Assembly: GCA_003278465.1 (NCBI GenBank)
Contig: QCFC01000007.1
Coordinates: forward strand, 1-64,000
DNA from: Prochlorococcus sp. AG-363-B04
Lineage (GTDB): Bacteria > Cyanobacteriota > Cyanobacteriia > PCC-6307 > Cyanobiaceae
DNA: 64,000 bases
Reading direction: 5' to 3'
Made by a program: the position numbers and the translations under genes
The notes under the pieces: generated by a model
Told to the model about the DNA's origin: nothing
The model's input: the letters and a program-made list of their open reading frames with translations, nothing else
Database searches by the model: none
In this document: in pieces, positions 25,994-36,771 of the stretch
How the letters are laid out: every line of letters starts with the position of its first letter
How positions within the stretch are numbered: position 1 is the first letter of the stretch

Positions 25994-27196
25994 TTAAACC
26001 TTATTCGTCGTTTCCAAAGGCCATATAGAACGAATCTTTTTCAAATACCTTCGAGCCTCTTGCCTTCGACTTTCTGAATCAGCTTCAGACAGCAAAATTG
26101 TTATATGGCCTAGTTTTCGACCAGGTCGTTCAGATCCTTTTCCATACCAATGAACTTGAACATTCTCTAATTCTCTAAGCTTTTCTAATCGATCTTTTAA
26201 TGGATCAAGATTGCCTTCACGTAAACCTAATAAATTAATCATTAAAGCTCCTGGGCTAATCAATTCAGGTGTAGGTACAGGTAGAGCTGCCGCAATACAT
26301 ACCTGCTGATCAAACTGACTACTACTACAAGCTTCGATTGAAAAATGTGCTGAGTTATGGGTTCGAGGAGCAATTTCATTTACCTGAAGCCCATCTGGAC
26401 CAAAGAAAAACTCAATAGCTATAACACCGATGTAATTTAACTCAGTAAGAATTGAAGAAGCAATGTTATAAGCCATTGCTTCTACTGAATGATCAACATC
26501 TGAAGGGGCTATCACCCAATCACATACTTGATGATACTGATGTGTCTCAACTAAAGGGAAACTTCTAACTCTCCCCTCAATATCACGACTCGCAACTATT
26601 GCTAATTCTCGATCGTACTTTACCCAACTTTCAATGAACCAACTCTGAGGATCAACTATCCGGATAAGTTCGACAAGTTCATTTATAGAATTAATTTTTC
26701 TTGTTCCCTTTCCGTCATATCCCCCTCTTCCGGCCTTCGCCATAAGAGGAAATTTCCAACCAGAAGGTAATTCTGGATGTATAGGGTCAATCGAACTAAG
26801 TAGAGTCCAATCAGGTCCAGGGATATCTAGTTCATCAAGAAGCATCCTCTGGGAAACCTTATTAATAAGAGGAGTCAATGCTTTCAGATCCGGAAAGAAA
26901 ACAACACCATTTTTCTCAAGGGTCTGAAGAGCTTGAATATTTACCCATTCATTTTCAAAGGTGATCGAATTACAAAATTGAACAAGCCTCTTTGTACCCT
27001 CTGCATCTTGAGGATTAGCTTCGACTACTTGATAGGCATTCTTAGCAGCTGGGTCATTTGATGAGCCTGATTGAACAACAACATCAATGTTTCGAACTGA
27101 GGCTGCCTCGACCAACATCTGTGCGAGTTGACCTCCCCCTACTACACCTATAACAGGCTTTAAGTCACTTGTGATGTTTTTAGGATCACTGCTCAT
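25994..27196 (-). CDS. purK: N5-carboxyaminoimidazole ribonucleotide synthase PurK
   Basis: A 400-residue ATP-grasp enzyme of purine synthesis that joins bicarbonate to AIR using ATP. The N-terminal Rossmann part has IGVVGGGQLAQMLVEAA. The ATP-grasp region includes FPLMAKAGRGGYDGKGT, and the metal-site segment is GLQVNEIAPRTHNSAHFSIE. The C-terminal hybrid motif is present (VHWYGKGSERPGRKLGHITI). The start MSSDPKN (27196) is preferred over ATG 27217. aroB is transcribed divergently about 195 bases away. The next downstream element is the RNA candidate. Confidence 0.95.
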   Translation of the reverse strand: MSSDPKNITSDLKPVIGVVGGGQLAQMLVEAASVRNIDVVVQSGSSNDPAAKNAYQVVEANPQDAEGTKRLVQFCNSITFENEWVNIQALQTLEKNGVVFFPDLKALTPLINKVSQRMLLDELDIPGPDWTLLSSIDPIHPELPSGWKFPLMAKAGRGGYDGKGTRKINSINELVELIRIVDPQSWFIESWVKYDRELAIVASRDIEGRVRSFPLVETHQYHQVCDWVIAPSDVDHSVEAMAYNIASSILTELNYIGVIAIEFFFGPDGLQVNEIAPRTHNSAHFSIEACSSSQFDQQVCIAAALPVPTPELISPGALMINLLGLREGNLDPLKDRLEKLRELENVQVHWYGKGSERPGRKLGHITILLSEADSESRRQEARRYLKKIRSIWPLETTNKV

Positions 27197-27390
27197 CAGA
27201 GAGTATCCTCCATTCAAGACTCCTAGCTGTAATAATAAAGTTGTCGAAATTTACTAATCCACTTTAAAGTAGGTCTTGAGATTCATTAGTGATGATATCA
27301 ATAGCCACACATAAGAATTATCCAAAATATTTTTAATTCATTAACACTAAACGCTCTCATGAGTTTAAGATTAAATTAAAACACAATTTT

Positions 27391-28503
27391 GTGACCAATT
27401 CTCCTATTCAAATTCCTGTTCCACTTTCGCGACAACCTTATGAGGTGATAATTCAAGAAGGCGGCCTCAATAATATAGGTAAAGAACTCTTAAAAGCTGG
27501 AATTCAAAAGGGAATCAAAGTTCTTGTAGTTTCTAACGAAGACGTTGCAGAGCCGTATAGCAAAATCTGCTTAAACAGTCTTAGTTCATCTGGTTATGAT
27601 CCTAATCTTATTACTGTTGAAGCTGGAGAGCAAAATAAAAACCTTTCCACAATCTCAATTATCCACAATGCAGCCTATTCAGCAAAGATAGAAAGAGGAT
27701 CACTATTTATTGCATTGGGAGGTGGAGTAGTAGGAGATATGACTGGATTTGCTGCATCTACCTGGCTAAGAGGAATTGATGTAGTCCAAATTCCCACGAC
27801 TTTACTCGCAATGGTTGATGCAGCTATTGGCGGGAAAACAGGAGTTAATCATTCAGGAGGTAAAAATCTTATAGGTGCATTTCATCAACCAAGACTTGTT
27901 TTGATTGATCCATCTACTCTCACCACTTTACCTAGAAGAGAGTTTATCGCTGGAATGGCTGAAGTCATCAAATATGGAATTATTGAAGATTTAGAGTTAT
28001 TTAATTACTTAGAAAAAATTCAATTATATAACGAAACATCATCTATGCAATTGGACCAAAGTCAGATTTATAAGATCCTGGAGAGGTCAGTAAAAACCAA
28101 AGCAAAAATAGTAACCGCTGACGAAAAGGAGAAAGGTATTAGAGCAATCCTAAACTACGGTCATACCTTTGGGCATGTAATAGAGACTCTCTGTGGTTAT
28201 GGAACATGGCTCCATGGCGAAGCAGTGGCAATGGGAATGGTTGCGGTAGGGGAATTAAGTGTAATCAGAGGAGATTGGACTAAAGAAGAAGCTAATAGAC
28301 AAAAGAAACTAATTCAGAAAACAGGCCTCCCTTATAAATGGCCTAAACTAGATAGAGATAAAGTACTAGATACTCTTCAAGGTGACAAAAAAGTAAAAGA
28401 TGGAAACATCAGATTTATTATCCCAAAGAAAATTGGATTAGTAGAATTACAGGATACCGTATCAACAGAAGAAATTAAATATTGTCTAGAGTTACTTAAC
28501 TAG
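27391..28503 (+). CDS. aroB: 3-dehydroquinate synthase AroB
   Basis: A 370-residue NAD- and zinc-dependent enzyme converting DAHP to 3-dehydroquinate in the shikimate pathway. Visible signatures are [20 protein letters not shown] (NAD-binding loop), [34 protein letters not shown] and HGEAVAMGM, which hold the zinc-binding glutamate and two histidines. It starts with GTG 27391; the N-terminus ([20 protein letters not shown]) fits homologues. Its stop overlaps the convergent MidA-like gene by 8 bases. Confidence 0.95.
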   Translation: MTNSPIQIPVPLSRQPYEVIIQEGGLNNIGKELLKAGIQKGIKVLVVSNEDVAEPYSKICLNSLSSSGYDPNLITVEAGEQNKNLSTISIIHNAAYSAKIERGSLFIALGGGVVGDMTGFAASTWLRGIDVVQIPTTLLAMVDAAIGGKTGVNHSGGKNLIGAFHQPRLVLIDPSTLTTLPRREFIAGMAEVIKYGIIEDLELFNYLEKIQLYNETSSMQLDQSQIYKILERSVKTKAKIVTADEKEKGIRAILNYGHTFGHVIETLCGYGTWLHGEAVAMGMVAVGELSVIRGDWTKEEANRQKKLIQKTGLPYKWPKLDRDKVLDTLQGDKKVKDGNIRFIIPKKIGLVELQDTVSTEEIKYCLELLN

Positions 28504-29698
28504 AAGGTTCTTCAAGAAATAAACTGCTTAGAGTAAAGTCGTTATATTTGTTCGGACTAATTATATTCTTTTCAAAGGCTATCCAATAAAATCCACCCAA
28601 AAGATATGGATCTACAAGTCTTAACAAGTTCTCACGCCTATTTAAAGCTTCTTTCAAATTAAAAGCTTGAAATTTCTGAAGATCAGTAAGTCTTTGAGCT
28701 AAACCTAATGCCAAAAGGGCTTGACCTTGCTTCACTTTACCCAGTAAATTCCAACCTGATTTTTCAGCTTCATATATAAGTGTTTCCAAGCACAAATGAG
28801 CAGTTATATCATAATTCCCTGGCTCGAAAAGTAGCTCATCAGACGATGACTGATTCTTATATGCCAATAAAGTGCCTGACAATCTTGATATATTATAATA
28901 ACGCTCTGCTTCTAAAGCATAATCAATAACAAGTAAAGTTCCCATTAATAATGATCTTGATACTTTTGCCAGCCAGGTTTCAAGTTCAATGTGCAATTCT
29001 GTAGTCCAATTATTAGGGGCATTATTTGGTGGAATTTCAATACCCAAATTAGATTTATATTCAATTAATAAATCTTCCAAGTCTGATGTTAGAGGTGATT
29101 CTTTATAAAATATTGAAGGATTACCATTTTCTGTTGATAGAGTGACACTTTGTTGATTCAATTCATGATTTTTTAGTATAATTCTCTCTACAGGGAAAGC
29201 ATCTAATACCTCATTAGCAATCATTACACCAATAACTGGTTCAGCCGCGAGTTCTTCTAATGTTGACCATCGAACAGGGAGTTCTAACTTTGATCCAATA
29301 AAATCTAATTGACGATCAATCATTCCCTGATTAGATTCAACCAAAACTATTTCAAGTCTAGATATAAAATCTGGAGATAATTTTCTTAGAGAATTAACCA
29401 GGTCACAAATTAAGTGACCTTCTCCAGATCCAAATTCAACAAGAGTTAAAGGCTTATCAGAATCTATAATTTTTACTATCTGATGAAACCAACCAGCAAT
29501 CTGAACAGCTAATAGTTCGCCAAATTCAGGGCCTAACGAAGGAGAAGTCGCAAAATCTCCTCTTTTACCTATGCGAAGTTTTCCACTACCATAAGCACCA
29601 AATTTAGGATCACTAAGAACCCATTCCATGTATTTGTGAAAACTAATGGATCCGCCATGTTTCTCTAACCTATTAGCCAACCAGTCAGGACAATCCAC
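28496..29698 (-). CDS. MidA/NDUFAF7-family SAM-dependent methyltransferase
   Basis: A 400-residue protein of the COG1565 (DUF185) family. Near the N-terminus is [20 protein letters not shown], the family's start block, then [20 protein letters not shown], and the SAM site [16 protein letters not shown]. The later segment [14 protein letters not shown] is also typical. In mitochondria the homologue methylates an arginine of complex I; in bacteria the substrate is not settled. A link to NDH-1 is an inference. It converges on aroB and diverges from the next gene. Confidence 0.85.
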   Translation of the reverse strand: MDCPDWLANRLEKHGGSISFHKYMEWVLSDPKFGAYGSGKLRIGKRGDFATSPSLGPEFGELLAVQIAGWFHQIVKIIDSDKPLTLVEFGSGEGHLICDLVNSLRKLSPDFISRLEIVLVESNQGMIDRQLDFIGSKLELPVRWSTLEELAAEPVIGVMIANEVLDAFPVERIILKNHELNQQSVTLSTENGNPSIFYKESPLTSDLEDLLIEYKSNLGIEIPPNNAPNNWTTELHIELETWLAKVSRSLLMGTLLVIDYALEAERYYNISRLSGTLLAYKNQSSSDELLFEPGNYDITAHLCLETLIYEAEKSGWNLLGKVKQGQALLALGLAQRLTDLQKFQAFNLKEALNRRENLLRLVDPYLLGGFYWIAFEKNIISPNKYNDFTLSSLFLEEPSS

Positions 29699-29744
29699 AG
29701 TTAGGCACCCAATTAGAGAGAATGGTGATCATTGACTAATACCC

Positions 29745-30539
29745 ATGCGAACATTTGGAAAATTTAAATTGTCATTAGCTCTAATCACACTATTGATTTC
29801 ACTAATAGCTTGTAACCCAGCTCAAGCATATGACAATCCCCAACTATTGCCAAAAGAGGCTACTCCTATAATTGACTTGGCTGGGATTCTAAGTGACCAG
29901 CAAGAAACAGCCCTTAAAGACTCCCTAAGGGAATACGAAACAAATACGGGCTGGAAACTAAGAGTACTTACTCAATATGAACGAACTCCTGGGGTTGCCG
30001 TTAGGGATTTCTGGGGACTTGATGAAAGAAGTTTACTGTTAATAGCTGATCCTCGTGGAGGTAACTTACTAAATTTCAATGTCGGCGAAGCATACTTTGC
30101 ATTAATGCCTAGGTTGTTCTGGGTAGAATTACAAACACGCTACGGTAATCAATATTTTGTCAAAGATAATGGAGAAGACAATTCAATATCAGAGGCTCTT
30201 AATACTATTGAATATTGTCTTGATCGGGGTGGCTGTCAAGTAGTACCTGGATTAACACAAGAGCAATGGATATGGACTCTTGTAACATCTATTTTAGGTG
30301 GCTTAATAGCTGGTATTGCAGCATTCCCAAGAAAAAAAGATCAGATAATTGCATGGCCTTGGCTATTGTTACTTTCTCCATTATGGATAATGTTATTTGG
30401 TATTTTTGGTATAGCTCCTGTGATTACCAGAACGAGTGAACTGCTCCCTTTAATAAGAAACAGCCTAGGATTTATAGGCTCATCAGTTGGAGCCTATTTG
30501 CTTGCCCAATCTGCATTTAGCAAAGAGATTGAATCATAA
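29745..30539 (+). CDS. TPM-domain (Psb32-like) protein
   Basis: A 264-residue protein. A signal peptide (KLSLALITLLISLIACNPAQ, cleavage after AQA) is followed by a TPM domain at about 35-170 (IIDLAGILSDQQETALKDSL; LNFNVGEAYFALMPRLFWVE). Two or three membrane segments end the protein (IWTLVTSILGGLIAGIAAF; WPWLLLLSPLWIMLFGIFGI). Psb32 and related TPM proteins assist photosystem II repair and assembly in cyanobacteria. That role here is an inference from the fold. Confidence 0.75.
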   Translation: MRTFGKFKLSLALITLLISLIACNPAQAYDNPQLLPKEATPIIDLAGILSDQQETALKDSLREYETNTGWKLRVLTQYERTPGVAVRDFWGLDERSLLLIADPRGGNLLNFNVGEAYFALMPRLFWVELQTRYGNQYFVKDNGEDNSISEALNTIEYCLDRGGCQVVPGLTQEQWIWTLVTSILGGLIAGIAAFPRKKDQIIAWPWLLLLSPLWIMLFGIFGIAPVITRTSELLPLIRNSLGFIGSSVGAYLLAQSAFSKEIES

Positions 30540-30561
30540 TAACTTCCTCTCATGCTAAAGA

Positions 30562-31632
30562 TCACATAAGCGTTATTATTGAATTTGCGGCTTCTATAGC
30601 GCCATCTGTAGGAAGTAAAGCTGATAAAGGTTGGTTTAAAGCTTTATCTAGTTGCCAATCACCAGACTCAAATGAAGATTTATCTAAAAGCCTTGAGAAA
30701 CCATGCATTTTCAAACCATCCAACAAGACCTTGGCCTCTGCAAAGTCAATTCTTTCGACTGCATGAATCCCTACGTTCTGACTCATACACTCACAAAATG
30801 TACTAAATCCTGGTTTTCCAATTAATCTTGAGCAATATGGAATAATATCTACCAATCTTATATTAGTAGGGTGGTTAATCACATTATTAGGTAAAGTATA
30901 ATCAGGTAATTTATCTTGAAATGGTCTTAGAATTATAAAGTAATAATCGTTCCACATCTCAAGCAACTGATTGTTAATTTGATAGCCTAATCCACCAAAA
31001 GCGAGACAAATTAGTGGCTTGTCCAAGCTGGAAACTATCAACTTAAACCTATCGTCTAAAGGTTGTGGCTTGCTAGCAACAAGATCAAGCTTCACCTCTG
31101 GTAATCCCCAATTCATATCTAAAGAAAAAGGACACCTTAAAAGTAAATTTCCATGAGAGTATTTATCAGTTATTTCTGGTACAATAGACTTAAAGAAGCC
31201 CCCTAAAGGTTTATAAATATCATCCCATCCGAAATTGCCCATCCAGACCAATGGTGCATTAAGCACCTCAGCAAGGTCCGCTGCGGAAGGGGGGATATCT
31301 GCAAGAATAATTACCTCATCATTTTGCGAATTTATCCAATACGCCTCAGATAAAATTTTCTCATCAAGATTGTGGTTTAATTTCTTGATAGCTATTTCTG
31401 TTTCTTCTAAATCGGAAAAGAGTGCATTAGTCTGTACCATCCCAATATCCCAACAGAAATAACGTTTCTCAATTTTAATATTCTTAAAAAGAATATCGAT
31501 AAAAGTTGTATTAATTGTGGAGCTTATAACTATGCGCCATTTAGGCACTAACCGATGTAATTCTGTGATTACTGCCGATTGACGTGAAATGTGGCCATAA
31601 CCGTGACTACTTAAACATAAATAAAGAATCAT
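30562..31632 (-). CDS. GT-B glycosyltransferase, MurG/GT28-like
   Basis: A 356-residue protein. The N-terminus LCLSSHGYGHISRQSAVITE carries the HGxGHxxR motif of the MurG and glycosyltransferase family 28 type. The C-terminal domain has ICLAFGGLGYQINNQLLEMW and the binding loop CSRLIGKPGFSTFCECMSQN. It may glycosylate a lipid or act on a sugar nucleotide; homologues in cyanobacteria are uncharacterised. Its start is 18 bases after the metallophosphoesterase stop on the same strand, so the two may be linked. Confidence 0.75.
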   Translation of the reverse strand: MILYLCLSSHGYGHISRQSAVITELHRLVPKWRIVISSTINTTFIDILFKNIKIEKRYFCWDIGMVQTNALFSDLEETEIAIKKLNHNLDEKILSEAYWINSQNDEVIILADIPPSAADLAEVLNAPLVWMGNFGWDDIYKPLGGFFKSIVPEITDKYSHGNLLLRCPFSLDMNWGLPEVKLDLVASKPQPLDDRFKLIVSSLDKPLICLAFGGLGYQINNQLLEMWNDYYFIILRPFQDKLPDYTLPNNVINHPTNIRLVDIIPYCSRLIGKPGFSTFCECMSQNVGIHAVERIDFAEAKVLLDGLKMHGFSRLLDKSSFESGDWQLDKALNQPLSALLPTDGAIEAANSIITLM

Positions 31633-31649
31633 TTTTTAAGCCATAATAG

Positions 31650-32492
31650 TTAGTTAATAGACTTGAAAAGTGTATCTTCGTAAGCTAAATATCCACTTGA
31701 AAGATACCATCGATGTGACACCAAGCTCAATTTTCTATTAACAAATTCAACCCATGAAAAATGAAAGAGCTGGCGTCCTAAATCATCGATAATTCTTCTT
31801 GGTACGCATGCAGCATTTAGGTAAGAAACACCCATACGATCTTGAACAAAAGTTGATCTAATCCCATTCCCTCTCTTTAAATTATGATGCATATGGCCAA
31901 ATACAACCAAATCCGGCTTACGAATTTGTTTTATCTCATCAATGGCCAACTCAAGATCTTTATCGCCCCAATCAATAGCAGGTTTTAACCAGTCTCTACC
32001 ACAAGGACTATTAATTTCTGAACCCAATCCACTAGGACCAGAATGAGCTAACAAAATCAATGGAGATTCAACTGGTGCTTGCCTAGCAGCCTTAACAATA
32101 AAATCTACAGACTGTCTAAGAGATATTTCACCATAAATAGCTTTCACGGCTTTTGACAGATGGAAACCACCTCCACCACTGCATGGTCTTGCTCCAACAA
32201 TAGCTAAAGGTAAGTGATCCCACCTACGCAGACTCCATGCACAATGGATATCAGCTAATAATTTCAACTGATGGTCAAGTATCTGACCTGTGGGATCATT
32301 TCCTCTGTCATGATTTCCAAGAATTAATGCTATTGGTATTGGAATCTTAAGAATCTGTTTGGTAAGTCTCAGATCACCCTCACCAAGGTCACCAACAAAC
32401 AAAATTCCGTCTGGTGCAATCTTGAGGATCAATCCATGGTCAGCTTCACCCCACATACCATGGAGGTCGCCAGCTATAGCAAGACGGAAAAT
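31650..32492 (-). CDS. Calcineurin-like metallophosphoesterase (non-AUG start)
   Basis: A cyanobacterial metallophosphoesterase family. Motifs are GDLHG (residues about 8-12 from the start chosen here), LFVGDLGEGDLR, LILGNHDRGND, ILLAHSGPSG and VFGHMHHNLK; together they bind two metal ions. The first ATG (32456) would cut off the GDLHG motif, which is needed for activity. The frame is open upstream to the in-frame TAG at 32508-32510 and contains no ATG, GTG or TTG. I chose ATT at 32492, which aligns with the usual start; CTG at 32498 is the alternative. Substrate unknown. nadA diverges on the other side. Confidence 0.75.
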   Translation of the reverse strand: MFRLAIAGDLHGMWGEADHGLILKIAPDGILFVGDLGEGDLRLTKQILKIPIPIALILGNHDRGNDPTGQILDHQLKLLADIHCAWSLRRWDHLPLAIVGARPCSGGGGFHLSKAVKAIYGEISLRQSVDFIVKAARQAPVESPLILLAHSGPSGLGSEINSPCGRDWLKPAIDWGDKDLELAIDEIKQIRKPDLVVFGHMHHNLKRGNGIRSTFVQDRMGVSYLNAACVPRRIIDDLGRQLFHFSWVEFVNRKLSLVSHRWYLSSGYLAYEDTLFKSIN

Positions 32493-32541
32493 TGACAGGT
32501 CAATTGCCTAGGCTATATACATACTGCCTCAGTTTGGAGCG

Positions 32542-33513
32542 ATGAACCCTATTTCATCTCTAGAGACGGTTGAAAATGCCCCTAGAAAGAAAAGCGAACT
32601 TATCAAGGCAATTGATTCCCTAAGAAGGGAGTCAAATGCAGTAATACTTGCTCATTTTTATCAAGATCCTGACATCCAAGATATTGCCGATTTTATAGGA
32701 GACTCACTTGATCTTTCCAGAAAAGCAGCGAATACAAATGCAGAAATAATTGTCTTCTGTGGGGTACATTTTATGGCAGAGACTGCAAAAATCATTTCAC
32801 CAGAAAAAACAGTTTTATTACCTGACTTAGAAGCTGGCTGCAGTCTCGCAGACGATTGCAATACAGAGGATTTTGCTAAGTTTAAAGAAAAATATCCTGA
32901 TCATTTTGTTGTAAGCTATATAAACTGCACTGCAGGTGTGAAAGCACAAAGTGATCTGATATGTACTAGTAGTAATGCTGTTGATCTAATTAAACAATTA
33001 CCAAAGGATCAACCAATACTATTTGCACCAGACCAGAATTTGGGAAGATGGGTACAAAATAAAAGTGGAAGAAACCTTACAATTTGGCCAGGTAGTTGCC
33101 AAGTTCATGAAAATTTTAGTGAGGAGGCATTGTTAAAACTTAAAATCCAATATCCAGAAGCAAAGGTCATAGCCCATCCGGAATGCCAAGAAAGTCTCCT
33201 TGATGAAGCAGACTTTATTGGCTCAACAAGCAAATTACTAGAATACTCACAAATTAATAATTATAATAGTTTTATTGTTATTACTGAACCTGGAATAATA
33301 CATCAAATGAAGCTAAGAATGCCTAATAAATTATTTTTAGATGTTCCTGGCACAGATGGGTGCAGCTGCAACTCCTGCCCATACATGCGTCTCAATACAC
33401 TAGAAAAGCTTTGGAAATGCCTAAGTGATAAAAAGCCAGAAATAAAGCTAGATCATGAAATTCAAATAAAAGCATTATTACCTATAGAAAGGATGCTTAA
33501 GATGAGTAAGTAA
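32542..33513 (+). CDS. nadA: Quinolinate synthase NadA
   Basis: A 323-residue enzyme that condenses iminoaspartate with dihydroxyacetone phosphate to give quinolinate for NAD synthesis. Three cysteine regions for the 4Fe-4S cluster are visible: [19 protein letters not shown] and [13 protein letters not shown]. The conserved [20 protein letters not shown] and [15 protein letters not shown] segments are present. It is divergent from the metallophosphoesterase gene. Its stop is 24 bases before the next gene. Confidence 0.95.
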   Translation: MNPISSLETVENAPRKKSELIKAIDSLRRESNAVILAHFYQDPDIQDIADFIGDSLDLSRKAANTNAEIIVFCGVHFMAETAKIISPEKTVLLPDLEAGCSLADDCNTEDFAKFKEKYPDHFVVSYINCTAGVKAQSDLICTSSNAVDLIKQLPKDQPILFAPDQNLGRWVQNKSGRNLTIWPGSCQVHENFSEEALLKLKIQYPEAKVIAHPECQESLLDEADFIGSTSKLLEYSQINNYNSFIVITEPGIIHQMKLRMPNKLFLDVPGTDGCSCNSCPYMRLNTLEKLWKCLSDKKPEIKLDHEIQIKALLPIERMLKMSK

Positions 33514-33537
33514 TCTTTTATATGTGAATTCTCGAAC

Positions 33538-34092
33538 TTGGAGATAAAAGAACCTGAAAAACCGAATTTATATCTTGTGATCTTAGGAGGAAGAACATGT
33601 CAAAGTAACATTGAGATACACGATGCAAGATGGGTCTGTGGAGATAAAATTGAAGATACTTTTTCGCAATTAACAAGTCAATGGTTAGGATTGAAGAATG
33701 GTCTCCATATAGATAGTTATCTAAAGATATGTTATATTGATGGTTATGAAATTATTCTGAATAAAGAATCTAAAAGTCTTCGATCAAATAAAAAGCTTTG
33801 GTTTGTTAATTTAGGGGGATACAGTCCTAAGGAACTATATGAGTTTCATAAAATAACTCTTGTAGTTGCTAGTTCATCTGGCAGTGCAAAAAAGAAAGCT
33901 TTAAACAGATGGCGGAACAAGCTTGAACTTATACATAAAGATGATTTATCTCAAATTGAAAGCTGTTGCCTAGTCGATAATTGTATTCCTATTCAGAAAG
34001 TAAATGAATGGCATATAACAGTTAGACCTGACTCGAAAAACCGCAATCAAAAAATTGAACCAGACTGGTATGGATATTTAAAAATAAAATGA
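33538..34092 (+). CDS. DUF1543 domain protein
   Basis: A 184-residue protein. The DUF1543 repeat (LYLVILGGRTCQSNIEIHDA, then WFVNLGGYSPKELYEFHK) is recognised from its LGG and NIExHD pattern; it is a small mixed-fold domain of unknown role, often duplicated, as here. The TTG at 33538 is the best upstream start, and it directly follows nadA. A shorter start is possible. Confidence 0.6.
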   Translation: MEIKEPEKPNLYLVILGGRTCQSNIEIHDARWVCGDKIEDTFSQLTSQWLGLKNGLHIDSYLKICYIDGYEIILNKESKSLRSNKKLWFVNLGGYSPKELYEFHKITLVVASSSGSAKKKALNRWRNKLELIHKDDLSQIESCCLVDNCIPIQKVNEWHITVRPDSKNRNQKIEPDWYGYLKIK

Positions 34093-34169
34093 AGCCCTAC
34101 AAAATACTATAAAAGTATTCATAATAGGTAGTTGAAGGATTTCTAATTATATTTAACAAGCTTATACAG

Positions 34170-35519
34170 TTAATAGGCAAGAGCATACTTAAGATTTAAT
34201 GTACCTGGTATAAACATTGTTTTATCTTTATTAATTAGTGACCTCAAGAGTATAGATTGTGCTGCCTGATACTGACTATCATTTAAGCCACCTAAATCAT
34301 CTACAGTTAGACTAACCAATTCTTTATTTGTCATTTTCACTAGGTGATCTGGAATTATTCCATTCTTATGTATATCAGTTCCATTAGGGGTAAGGTACTT
34401 TGCAATGGTCACTGTTAGACCAGATCCATCTGAGAGCCTTCTAACTGATTGAACCAAACCCTTCCCAAATGTCTTTTGTCCTACAAGTTTTCCTCGCCTA
34501 TTATCCTGAATAGCACCAGATAGAATTTCACTGGCACTTGCTGAGCCTTCATTTACAAGAACTACAACAGGAAGACTGGTCAAAGCGGTGCCATTTGCCT
34601 TTCTTATGTCTCGTATTCCATTTCTTGTTTTAGTGCTAACAATTGTACCTTTATTCAGCCATTGCCTCGCAATAGCTATGCTTGACTCTAACAAACCTCC
34701 TGGATTACTTCTTAAATCTAAAACATAACCATTTACTTTACTTGCTTGAAGTCGATTAATTGCCATTCGCATCTCTTTTGATGCATTTGCATTAAATTGT
34801 TTTAAACGTATGTACCCTATTTTAAAGCCATCTTTTGTTGTATTAATTCGAGTATTTACTGTGACTATCTCTATTCGATCTCTCATTAATTTGACTTGAA
34901 ATTTTCTACCATCACGATCTATTTCAAGCACTACTTTAGTCCCGGGCTTGCCTCTAATTAGTTTGACTGCCTTTTCTATAGGCATGTCTAAAGTTGTCAA
35001 TCCATCTATTGAGACAATCTTATCCTTAGGCATTAATCCGGCTCTTGCTGCAGGAGTCCCTTCAATCGGAGAAACTACAACTAATTCATTTGAAATCTTA
35101 TCCAATGAAATTTGTATCCCAACTCCTGACAACTCTCCAGAGGTCTCGATTCTCATCTCTTTAAATTCACTGGGATCAAGAAAACGAGTATAAGGATCTT
35201 CTAAACCAGACAACATGCCTCTGATAGTTTCATAAGAATCAAAAGAATCCGAATAACTTTTTGATAATAGTTCAACTCGTAGTTTTATCCATTCATCAGG
35301 ATTATAAATGCCATTCGAATCCATATAATCTCTAAAAATAATTTGCCAAACCTGATCTATAACTTCTTTCGGACTGTCTTTAATAAGAAAAGAGTATCTA
35401 TTTGCGATATCTAAAGGCTGTTTCTTATCAAAGGAACTTTCACTAGCAGAAGCACAAAAAAAAGGGAAGCTAAGAATAATTCCCAACATAACAAGTCTTT
35501 TCAAGCTTATATTTCTCAT
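34170..35519 (-). CDS. ctpA: Carboxyl-terminal processing protease (S41), CtpA-like
   Basis: A 449-residue exported serine peptidase. An N-terminal signal (SLKRLVMLGIILSFPFFCAS) is followed by a helical region. A PDZ domain lies at about 130-210 (LSGVGIQISLDKISNELVVV; MPKDKIVSIDGLTTLDMPIE), and the catalytic part has LVNEGSASASEILSGAIQDN (nucleophile Ser) and LVGQKTFGKGLVQSVR (Lys). It probably cleaves the C-terminal extension of the D1 protein in the thylakoid lumen. Cyanobacteria also have CtpB and CtpC, so the A assignment is an inference. It is 46 bases downstream of ispG on the same strand. Confidence 0.85.
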   Translation of the reverse strand: MRNISLKRLVMLGIILSFPFFCASASESSFDKKQPLDIANRYSFLIKDSPKEVIDQVWQIIFRDYMDSNGIYNPDEWIKLRVELLSKSYSDSFDSYETIRGMLSGLEDPYTRFLDPSEFKEMRIETSGELSGVGIQISLDKISNELVVVSPIEGTPAARAGLMPKDKIVSIDGLTTLDMPIEKAVKLIRGKPGTKVVLEIDRDGRKFQVKLMRDRIEIVTVNTRINTTKDGFKIGYIRLKQFNANASKEMRMAINRLQASKVNGYVLDLRSNPGGLLESSIAIARQWLNKGTIVSTKTRNGIRDIRKANGTALTSLPVVVLVNEGSASASEILSGAIQDNRRGKLVGQKTFGKGLVQSVRRLSDGSGLTVTIAKYLTPNGTDIHKNGIIPDHLVKMTNKELVSLTVDDLGGLNDSQYQAAQSILLRSLINKDKTMFIPGTLNLKYALAY

Positions 35520-35565
35520 CTATAAAGTCTCCTATAGTAATTAATAAATGTATAATATTTTCTGC

Positions 35566-36771
35566 TCACGGATCAATCCATCTTCCATCATCTTTGATTA
35601 ACTGAATTAATGCATTAACTCCATCTTCCTCAGGAACTTTACGAATCTCCTCCCTTCCTCTATATAAAGCAATTACGCCTGGTCCTTTGCCTACATATCC
35701 ATAATCCGCATCAGCCATCTCACCAGGTCCATTAACTATACAACCCATAACTGCTATATCTAAACCTGTTAAATGAATAGTTGCATTTCTCACTTTGTGA
35801 ACTACTTCTTCTAGATTAAATAATGTCCTACCGCAACTAGGACAACTTATATACTCAACCATTGTTTTCCGAAGTCCAATAGCCTGAAGAATTGAATAAC
35901 AAACCGGAATTTCTTTTTCAGGTGCTTCTGTAAGTGAAACTCGAATTGTATCGCCTAATCCTTCTGCCAACAATGTAGCTATCCCTGCTGTACTTTTAAT
36001 TCTCCCATAATCTCCATCACCTGCCTCAGTAACACCCAAGTGAAGAGGATAATTAAATCCTTCTTTATCCATTGTATCCGCAATCAATCTATATGCTGCC
36101 AACATTACGGGAGCTCGTGATGCCTTCATAGAAACTACTATGTTATGGAAATCTAGTTCGTCACAAATTCTTATAAATTCCATAGCAGATTCAACCATGC
36201 CCAAAGGTGTATCTCCATAGGCAAATAACATGCGTTCTGCAAGAGAGCCATGATTCACACCAATACGAAGGGCTTTATCTTGCTCCTTTAATAAACTAAC
36301 TAAGGGCTCAAAGGTTTGGGTTATTTTCTTTCCTATTTGTTCAGTTTCCTCATGCGAAAAATCTACTCGATTTGGATCTGGTTTTTCAAAAACAAAAAGT
36401 CCAGGGTTAATCCTAATCTTATCAACATAATTTGCGACTTCAAGAGCAATTTTCAAACCATTGTGATGAATATCAGCTACTAGCGGAACTGGTTTATACG
36501 TATCCTCTAGTCGCTTTCGAATCTCTCCTACTGCCTTTGCATGACCTACAGAAGGAACTGTAAGCCTTACTATTTCACAACCTGCCTCATGTAATCTTCG
36601 GATTGCTGAAGTTGACTCTTGAATATCAAGTGTATCCTCGTTAATCATCGACTGAACTCTCACTGGGTGTTCGCTCCCAATGGGAATATCACCAACCATC
36701 ACCGTGCGAGTTGGCCGCCGATGAATCTTGGTGTCATATCGACGTGAAGTTTTGATAAGAGTGTCTTTCAT
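35566..36771 (-). CDS. ispG: 4-hydroxy-3-methylbut-2-enyl diphosphate synthase IspG
   Basis: A 401-residue iron-sulfur enzyme of the MEP isoprenoid pathway. The N-terminal barrel includes [20 protein letters not shown], and the middle has [20 protein letters not shown] and [10 protein letters not shown]. The 4Fe-4S cysteines are CPSCGRTLF and the last in [20 protein letters not shown]. It supplies HMBPP for carotenoids, phytyl chains and quinones. The gene overlaps the uracil-DNA glycosylase gene by 4 bases (ATGA), so both are co-transcribed. Confidence 0.97.
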   Translation of the reverse strand: MKDTLIKTSRRYDTKIHRRPTRTVMVGDIPIGSEHPVRVQSMINEDTLDIQESTSAIRRLHEAGCEIVRLTVPSVGHAKAVGEIRKRLEDTYKPVPLVADIHHNGLKIALEVANYVDKIRINPGLFVFEKPDPNRVDFSHEETEQIGKKITQTFEPLVSLLKEQDKALRIGVNHGSLAERMLFAYGDTPLGMVESAMEFIRICDELDFHNIVVSMKASRAPVMLAAYRLIADTMDKEGFNYPLHLGVTEAGDGDYGRIKSTAGIATLLAEGLGDTIRVSLTEAPEKEIPVCYSILQAIGLRKTMVEYISCPSCGRTLFNLEEVVHKVRNATIHLTGLDIAVMGCIVNGPGEMADADYGYVGKGPGVIALYRGREEIRKVPEEDGVNALIQLIKDDGRWIDP

